58,138 nucleotides of DNA from JALYRV01 sp036675475 (GTDB lineage Bacteria; Acidobacteriota; Vicinamibacteria; Vicinamibacterales; SCN-69-37), in assembly GCA_036675475.1 (NCBI GenBank), contig JAKFEY010000033.1, forward strand, positions 1-58,138. Reading direction: 5' to 3'. The notes beneath the pieces were generated by a model. It did not search any database, had not been told where the DNA came from, and saw only the letters and a list, made by a program, of their open reading frames with translations. A program made the translations under genes and the position numbers. Of the stretch, positions 51,599-58,138 are shown in pieces. The first letter of the stretch is position 1; every line of letters starts with the position of its first letter.

Positions 51599-52600
51599 AT
51601 GCAGACTTTTCGCACCATCGACGCGCACACGGCGGGCGAGCCGCTGCGGCTGATTGTCGACGGCTGGGCCGAGCCGCAGGGCGACACGATTCTCGAGCGC
51701 CGCGAATACGCGCGCGCGCATCAGGACGCGTTCCGGCGCGCGCTGATGCTCGAGCCGCGCGGGCACGCCGACATGTATGGCGCGCTGCTGACGCCGCCAG
51801 AGCGCGAAGGCTCAGATACCGGCATCCTGTTCATGCACAACGAGGGCTTCAGCACGATGTGCGGCCACGGCACGATCGCGGCCGCCACGATCATGATCGA
51901 GCGGATGGATCGCTACGCGGACGCGCGGCGGATTGTGTTCGACGTGCCGGCCGGCCAGGTCGTGGCGCGCGCCGAGGTCAGCACACGCAGGGACGGATCG
52001 CGCCGCGTCGACCGCGTGGCGTTCACGAACGTGCCGTCGTTCGTGCTGGCGGCGGGCGTGCCGGTGCAGGCGCGCGGCCGTGTCATCCGCGTGGACGTCG
52101 CGTTCGGCGGCGCGTTCTACGCCATCTGCGACGCGGAATCGGCCGGCCTGGGCGTGAGCGGCGATCGGCTGCACGACTTGCGCGAGCTCTCCGTCGACAT
52201 TCGCGCCCAGGTGGAGAAGGCCATTGCCGTGGTTCATCCGCTCGAGCCGGGCCTGCACGGCATCTACGGCACCATCTATACCGCCCCGCCGAACAGCGAC
52301 GGCGCGGACCTTCGCAACGTGACGGTGTTTGCCGACAGGGAAGTCGACCGTTCGCCCTGCGGCAGCGGCACGGCTGCGGTGATGGCCGTGCTCGACGCGA
52401 TGGGCATGCTGCCGGCCGATCACGTCTTCACGCACGAGAGCATCATCGACACGACGTTTCGCGGCCGCGTGCTCGAGCACACGACGGTCGGCGACATCGC
52501 CGCGATCGTCCCGGAGATCGAAGGCAGCGCCTCGATCACCGGCGAGCACACGTTCATCGTGAGCGACGACGATCCGCTCCGTGACGGCTTCCGCCTCTAG
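51599..52600 (+). CDS. Proline racemase family: 4-hydroxyproline 2-epimerase-like
   Basis: 333 residues from ATG 51599. Catalytic Cys88 is in FSTMCGHGT and the second Cys at about 253 in DRSPCGSGT. The Cys-Cys pair indicates racemase or epimerase chemistry; dehydratases of the family usually replace the second Cys with Thr or Ser. MQTFRTIDAHTAGEPLRLI is the family start. It would convert trans-4-hydroxy-L-proline to the cis-D form, or racemise proline, in the cytoplasm. Its stop overlaps the convergent MFS gene's stop by four bases. Confidence 0.93.
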   Translation: MQTFRTIDAHTAGEPLRLIVDGWAEPQGDTILERREYARAHQDAFRRALMLEPRGHADMYGALLTPPEREGSDTGILFMHNEGFSTMCGHGTIAAATIMIERMDRYADARRIVFDVPAGQVVARAEVSTRRDGSRRVDRVAFTNVPSFVLAAGVPVQARGRVIRVDVAFGGAFYAICDAESAGLGVSGDRLHDLRELSVDIRAQVEKAIAVVHPLEPGLHGIYGTIYTAPPNSDGADLRNVTVFADREVDRSPCGSGTAAVMAVLDAMGMLPADHVFTHESIIDTTFRGRVLEHTTVGDIAAIVPEIEGSASITGEHTFIVSDDDPLRDGFRL

Positions 52601-53871
52601 TTAGTCTGCGCGCCGTCGGGCGGGGATCCGGCGGTCACCTGCTGCGCGGCGATCAGTTGCCGTGCGGGCCCTCGCAGCGCCGGCAGCTGCGTCGCGAACC
52701 AGATGCCGCCGCCGATGCAGATTACACCGCCGATGGCCACCGTCTCCGGCGCGCCGATCGGTTCGGCGAGTGAGCCGGCCATCAGCGCGCCGAGCGGCGC
52801 CATCCCCATGAACATCATCGAATAAACCGACATCACGCGCCCGCGCAGATGGTCGGGCACCATCGCCTGGATCAGCGTGTTCGACGAGGCCATCTCGAGC
52901 ATCATGAAGAAGCCGGTAGGCACCAGCAGGAATGCGGACAGCCACAACGAGCGTGACATCGCAAAGATCACCAGGCACGCGCCGAAGCCGCACGCCGAGA
53001 TGGCGATGATGCGGCCGAGTCCCTGCAAGGTAGACCGCAGGGCAAGGGTGCCTGCGCCGGCAAGCGCGCCGAGTCCTGACGAGGACATCAGCAGGCCGTA
53101 CGCCGACGGCCCTCCGCCGAGAATGCGGTCGGCGAAGATCGGCATCAGCACGACATAGGGCATGCCCATCAGGCTGATCAGGCCGAGCAGCAGCAACAGC
53201 GCGCGCACCGGCGGCGTGCGCCACGAGAACTCGAAGCCTTCGACCACGCGCTCCCACGCCGAGATGGTGGCGGGCGCCGCGGCGCGCCGCGCGTCGATGC
53301 GCACCAGCGCGCCAATCACCGCGATGTAGCTGACGCCGTTGATCAGAAAGCAGTAGCCTTCGCCGACCGCGGCGACCACGCCGCCGGCAACGGCGGGGCC
53401 GAGCAGGCGCGCGCCGTTGAACATCGACGAGTTCAGCGCGATGGCATTGGGCAGCGCGGTCCGCGGCACCAGCGAGGCGACGAAGGCCTGGCGCGCGGGG
53501 ATGTCGAAGGCGTTGGCGAGGCCGAGCAGCGCCGCCAGCGTGAAGATGTGCCACACGCGCACCGCGCCCGACAGCGTGATCGCGGCCAGCAGCAGCGCGA
53601 GCACCATCATCGCGGCCTGGGTCGCGATGAGCACGCGGCGGCGATCGAAGTGATCCGCGATGACGCCGCCGAGCGGCGCGAGCAGGAAGACGGGAATCTG
53701 GCTGGCGAAACCGGTCAGGCCCAGCAGCAGCGCGGAATCGGTGAGCCGGTAGACCAGCCACGACTGCGCCACCGTCTGCATCCACGTGCCGATGAGCGAG
53801 GCGAGCTGGCCCCCGGCAAACAGACGGTAATTACGCGACTCAAGCGCGCGCAGCGCAGGCGGGAGGCGCAC
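52597..53871 (-). CDS. Major facilitator superfamily exporter (EntS/MFS_3-like)
   Basis: 424 residues from GTG 53871, with about 11-12 membrane helices. The loop 2-3 motif GGVIADHFDRRRVLI is clear, as are GLANAFDIPARQAFV and VPDHLRGRVMSVYSM, all typical of the MFS_3 / enterobactin-exporter-like group. These export small molecules or have unknown cargo. The C-terminal 30 residues (PARQLIAAQQVTAGSPPDGA) are a soluble tail. It starts 19 bases downstream of the GGT gene on the same strand, so the two may be cotranscribed. Confidence 0.93.
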   Translation of the reverse strand: MRLPPALRALESRNYRLFAGGQLASLIGTWMQTVAQSWLVYRLTDSALLLGLTGFASQIPVFLLAPLGGVIADHFDRRRVLIATQAAMMVLALLLAAITLSGAVRVWHIFTLAALLGLANAFDIPARQAFVASLVPRTALPNAIALNSSMFNGARLLGPAVAGGVVAAVGEGYCFLINGVSYIAVIGALVRIDARRAAAPATISAWERVVEGFEFSWRTPPVRALLLLLGLISLMGMPYVVLMPIFADRILGGGPSAYGLLMSSSGLGALAGAGTLALRSTLQGLGRIIAISACGFGACLVIFAMSRSLWLSAFLLVPTGFFMMLEMASSNTLIQAMVPDHLRGRVMSVYSMMFMGMAPLGALMAGSLAEPIGAPETVAIGGVICIGGGIWFATQLPALRGPARQLIAAQQVTAGSPPDGAQTN

Positions 53872-53889
53872 GCGTCAAGCATGACGCGG

Positions 53890-55605
<1,716 letters not shown>

Positions 55606-55648
55606 GGCGCATTCTAATGCGCAACGGCCGGGTGCTATCCTTTCCCTG

Positions 55649-57655
55649 ATGTCCGTGCGCGATCGCGTCGCTCAGCTGCTGTCGGAGATGCCGAAGGCGC
55701 CGCAGTATCCCAGCCAGGGGGCGACGCTCTTTGTCGACCTCGAGCGCCAGACGGTGGACCGCGCCTACACGCCGCTCGCCGTCGTCAAGCAGGTGCTGGC
55801 CGGCCGCGGCGCGAACATGTTCTACCTCTATCGGCTGCTCGACGAGTCGCGCACGCCGCTCGATCCCGACATCCCGCTGATTTTCGGCGCCGGCGTGCTC
55901 ACCGGGCTCGTGCCCAGCGCGGCGCGCGGCAACGCGACATCGTGGGCGCCCGAGTCGGGCGTGATCATGGACTCGAACTGCGGCGACTACTTCCCGTCGT
56001 TCATGAAGATGAACGGCATCGATCACATCGTGCTGTTCGGGCGCGCGGCGGAGTGGACGCTGCTGAAAATCAACCCGGTTGATTTACCCCGGTTGCCCGG
56101 AGACGCGGCCAGTCAACCGGGGAAAATCAACCGGGTAGAATTTCTCGATGCGCGGCCGTACGCGGGCCTCGACAACATCGATCTCCGCGCGCGCGTGGCC
56201 GCGGACCTCGGCGGCGCGTGGACGCGCGATCTGGCGATGGCCAGCATCACGCGCGCCGGCGAAAACCAGGTGCTGACGTCGGGCATCATGGGCGGCCAGA
56301 AAGCCATCTACGCGCGCGGCGGCCCCGGCGCGAAGATGGGCTCGCTCCACCTGAAGGCCATCGTCATTCACGGCGCGGCGCAGGATGTGCCGACGGCGAA
56401 GCCGTACAAGCCGTTCAACCGCGAAATTGCGATGAAGCTGCTGGCGACCTCCGTCGTCAAGCACGCGCTCAAGAAGGTCGGCACGCAGTTCCTGTATCGC
56501 CCGAGCCGCCTGCTTGGCGCGATGGGCACGAAGAACAACCAGGAGACGACCTGGAGCGCGGCGCTCGATGCCGAGCATTTCGATCAGTACCGGCCGGGCA
56601 TGGAAGGCTGCTTCCGCTGTCCCGTGAACTGCCGTCCGCTCAATCAGCTGAATCAGGATCCGTCGGACAAATACGGGCATGGCGACGGGCCCGAGTACGT
56701 GACGCTCGGCAAGTTCGGCCCGAATCTCGGCATCGATCAGGTCGCGTCGATCATCCGTCTCAACAACATCTGCAACGACCTCGGGCTCGACACGTCGTCT
56801 ACGGGCTCGGCGCTGGCGTGGGCCTTCGAGCTGTATCAGCGCGGCATCATCGACCAGACGCACACCGGCGGGCTCGAGCTCGCGTGGGGCGATGCGGCGC
56901 TGGTGGAGAAGCTGCTGTTCATGATGGCGGCGCGCGAAGGTTTCGGGAATGCGCTGGCCGACGGCACGCGCGCGGTGGAGAAGGGGCACTATCCGGCCGA
57001 GGCGCTGAAGTACCGCATGGCGGTGAAGGGCCTGATGCAGAGCGATCCGCACGACGCGCGCATTCTCAAGGCGTTCGCGCTCGGCCTGGCGGTCGCCACG
57101 CGCGGCATGGATCATCTGCGCAACCGCGTCACGCTCGAGATCAACGCGCGCATTAATGACGATGCGGCGTTCAAGGAGCGGTTGTATGGCGCGCCGGTGA
57201 GTGCGGAGCCGAACAGCTATGTGGGCAAGGAAGCCGCCGTGCGCGCGTGCGAAAACACCTACGCGGTCGGCGACTCGGTGGGCATGTGCCGCTTCACGAC
57301 GAAGCTGTTCAACAGCCCGTCGCTGCCCGGCTTCGAACAGTTTGCGCCGCAGCTGACCAACGTGACCGGCATCGACTTCAAGGAGGACGATCTCGCGGCC
57401 ATCGGCCTCAACATCATCGGCATCGAGCGGCTGATCAACGCGCGGCTCGGCATGACGCGCAAGGACGACACGCTGCCCGCGCGCTGGTTCGACGAGCCGA
57501 TCACGGTGGGCCAGTACGCCGGCGAGAAGATCGACCGCACCGAGTTCGACGCGATGCTGTCGCGCTTCTATACGGTGTCGAGCCTCGACGCCGAGGGTCA
57601 TCCCGCGGGCGCCCTGCGCACCCGGCTCGACGCGCTGCTCGCCGGACACGCGTGA
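55649..57655 (+). CDS. Aldehyde:ferredoxin oxidoreductase-family tungsto/molybdoenzyme
   Basis: 668 residues from ATG 55649. AOR family: the N-terminal domain has FGAGVLTGLVPSAARGNATSW, SITRAGENQVLTSGI and GGQKAIYARGGPGAKMGSLHL. Iron-sulfur cysteines are C-x2-C-x3-C at about 321-328 (GCFRCPVNC) and about 546 (VGMCRF). With a bis-pterin cofactor such enzymes oxidise aldehydes to acids using ferredoxin. The overlap with a MoaD/ThiS-like gene fits pterin-dithiolene supply. About residues 141-163 are a hairpin insertion in the first domain. Confidence 0.93.
   Translation: MSVRDRVAQLLSEMPKAPQYPSQGATLFVDLERQTVDRAYTPLAVVKQVLAGRGANMFYLYRLLDESRTPLDPDIPLIFGAGVLTGLVPSAARGNATSWAPESGVIMDSNCGDYFPSFMKMNGIDHIVLFGRAAEWTLLKINPVDLPRLPGDAASQPGKINRVEFLDARPYAGLDNIDLRARVAADLGGAWTRDLAMASITRAGENQVLTSGIMGGQKAIYARGGPGAKMGSLHLKAIVIHGAAQDVPTAKPYKPFNREIAMKLLATSVVKHALKKVGTQFLYRPSRLLGAMGTKNNQETTWSAALDAEHFDQYRPGMEGCFRCPVNCRPLNQLNQDPSDKYGHGDGPEYVTLGKFGPNLGIDQVASIIRLNNICNDLGLDTSSTGSALAWAFELYQRGIIDQTHTGGLELAWGDAALVEKLLFMMAAREGFGNALADGTRAVEKGHYPAEALKYRMAVKGLMQSDPHDARILKAFALGLAVATRGMDHLRNRVTLEINARINDDAAFKERLYGAPVSAEPNSYVGKEAAVRACENTYAVGDSVGMCRFTTKLFNSPSLPGFEQFAPQLTNVTGIDFKEDDLAAIGLNIIGIERLINARLGMTRKDDTLPARWFDEPITVGQYAGEKIDRTEFDAMLSRFYTVSSLDAEGHPAGALRTRLDALLAGHA
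56071..56139. repeat. CCCGGTTGA hairpin inside the AOR gene
   Basis: Arms about 56071-56098 and 56111-56139, roughly CAACCCGGTTGATTTACCCC and its complement with few mismatches. In frame, encoding NPVDLPRLPG and SQPGKINRVE. Family shared with 37519-37573. Confidence 0.88.
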
Positions 57656-58011
57656 TCACCGTTCGCCTGCCGTCGGCGCTTCGCGGAGGCGGGGGGGCCG
57701 GGTCAGGCGGGTCGGGCGCCGGGCCGGGCGGGTCTGGCGCCTCGGGCGGCTCGGGCGCCGGGTCGGGCGCTGGTTCGGGCGGCGGGTCGGGCGCTGGCTC
57801 CGGCGGTGAGTTGCGCGTTGACGAGCCGGTTGCGAATCTTGCGCAGCTGGTGGCCGCGCTCGAGCGCCTGCGTCCCGACCTGCGCGAGCATCTGCACGAC
57901 AGCCTCTATAACTTCGCCGTCAACGACGCCCTCGTCCTCCACGGCGCCGACGACTATCCTCTCCAGCCCGGCGACATCGTAGAAATTATCCCCACGATTG
58001 CTGGGGGATAG
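57652..58011 (+). CDS. MoaD/ThiS-like sulfur-carrier protein with Gly-Ser insertion
   Basis: 119 residues from GTG 57652, overlapping the AOR stop (GTGA). The C-terminus IIPTIAGG ends in the Gly-Gly that is adenylated and thiocarboxylated in MoaD and ThiS. ITVRLPSALR is strand 1 and ELRVDEPVANLAQLVAAL strand 2 plus helix. Between them lies an insertion of about 40 residues made only of Gly, Ser, Ala and one Pro, in the beta1-beta2 turn. Without it the protein has the usual 78 or so residues. Paired with AOR, a role in pterin-cofactor sulfuration is likely. Confidence 0.9.
   Translation: MITVRLPSALRGGGGAGSGGSGAGPGGSGASGGSGAGSGAGSGGGSGAGSGGELRVDEPVANLAQLVAALERLRPDLREHLHDSLYNFAVNDALVLHGADDYPLQPGDIVEIIPTIAGG
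57690..57815. repeat. GGCGCCGGGTCGGGC-type array inside the MoaD-like gene
   Basis: A very G-rich run of degenerate 6- to 15-base units (GGCGGGTCGGGC, GGCGCCGGGTCGGGC, GGCGGCTCGGGC) codes for the Gly/Ser/Ala linker. Purely in-frame. Confidence 0.85.
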
Positions 58012-58027
58012 ATGCGGACGCCGGATG

Positions 58028-58065
58028 GCAGAAATTTACTCGTTCTGGAACGAGTAAATTTCTGC
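58028..58065. repeat. Perfect 18-base-arm hairpin
   Basis: GCAGAAATTTACTCGTTC (58028-58045), loop TG, and its exact complement (58048-58065). It is AT-rich against the surrounding GC and lies 17 bases after the MoaD-like stop. It could serve as a transcript end but has no T-run. The remaining 73 bases hold no gene I can support. Confidence 0.9.
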
Positions 58066-58138
58066 AACGCGCGGCACCGATGTTGTGCCAGCCCCAGGAT
58101 GGGGGCCCGGCTCTCGCGGTTGCAAATCGCCCGGCCGT

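Noticed and set aside
58012..58138. Short open frame from ATG 58012 to the window edge
   Set aside because: It runs through the perfect hairpin and shows no recognisable motif in 42 codons; too little to call.

Overview
The window looks like a chromosomal segment of an Acidobacteriota bacterium, probably of the Vicinamibacteria type. The basis is very high GC, two Oar-like outer-membrane receptors with a carboxypeptidase-regulatory N-terminus, secreted VWFA-related proteins of the acidobacterial kind, sulfatase-fold proteins fused to TPRs, and tightly overlapping ATGA/GTGA gene junctions. This is inference from gene content; no rRNA marker is present. No gene-free stretch exceeds 300 bases. 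Many starts are GTG or TTG.

Layout. 1-790 (minus): 5' part of a phosphoheptose-isomerase-like gene and a small secreted protein. 1005-4007 (minus): receptor 1. 4189-13858 (minus): a nine-gene fatty-acid beta-oxidation operon, in transcription order a FadR-like TetR repressor, fadN, two alpha/beta hydrolases, fadA, fadE, a DUF1684 lipoprotein, a HAD hydrolase and a SirB1-like protein. A perfect inverted repeat resembling the Bacillus FadR box lies over the repressor start. 13900-21872 (plus): an OmpA-family protein, two tandem CsoR-family repressors behind a promoter with an operator-like repeat in its spacer, a one-chain AmiE/NamZ-like murein recycling fusion, receptor 2 with a strong terminator, and a CarboxypepD_reg/TPR protein. 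21897-22468 (minus): mazEF-type toxin-antitoxin.

22556-34908 (minus): a sulfatase/VWFA gene array (sulfatase-fold-TPR, VWFA-TPR, beta-propeller-like, VWFA-TPR, sulfatase-fold-TPR, sulfatase-fold-TPR) into which a divergent vapBC pair is wedged. All three sulfatase-fold proteins carry Thr where a sulfatase has its formylglycine Cys. 34925-39265 (minus): a GGDEF cyclase and a heme A / cytochrome oxidase assembly operon (cupredoxin lipoprotein, ctaA, ctaB, DUF420). 39437-40789: M23 endopeptidase; then tRNA-Glu(CTC). 40992-45473 (plus): CHASE2 adenylate cyclase, M48 protease and an MscS channel with a cyclic-nucleotide-binding domain, apparently one cAMP-signalling operon. 45526-49231 (minus): a broken four-helix-bundle gene, three envelope or TPR proteins and an ornithine-cyclodeaminase-family enzyme. 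49281-58011: an M15-like protein, an HDAC-family deacetylase operon with a nucleotidyltransferase pair, a proline-racemase-family enzyme, an MFS exporter, gamma-glutamyltranspeptidase, and an aldehyde:ferredoxin-oxidoreductase-like enzyme overlapping a MoaD/ThiS-like protein.

The most unusual signal is not a gene. The window is peppered with short repeat arrays: degenerate 7-8-bp tandem arrays (units CAGCAAC, GGCTCCA, CTTCCGG, GAGTTAA, AGATCACC, CTTCCAAC), several families of perfect or near-perfect hairpins, and G-rich arrays. At least a dozen sit inside conserved protein genes without breaking the reading frame (SirB1, HAD, fadE, fadA, fadN three times, AmiE-NamZ, VWFA, ctaA, OCD, GGT, AOR, MoaD). 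They are treated as separate features and findings.
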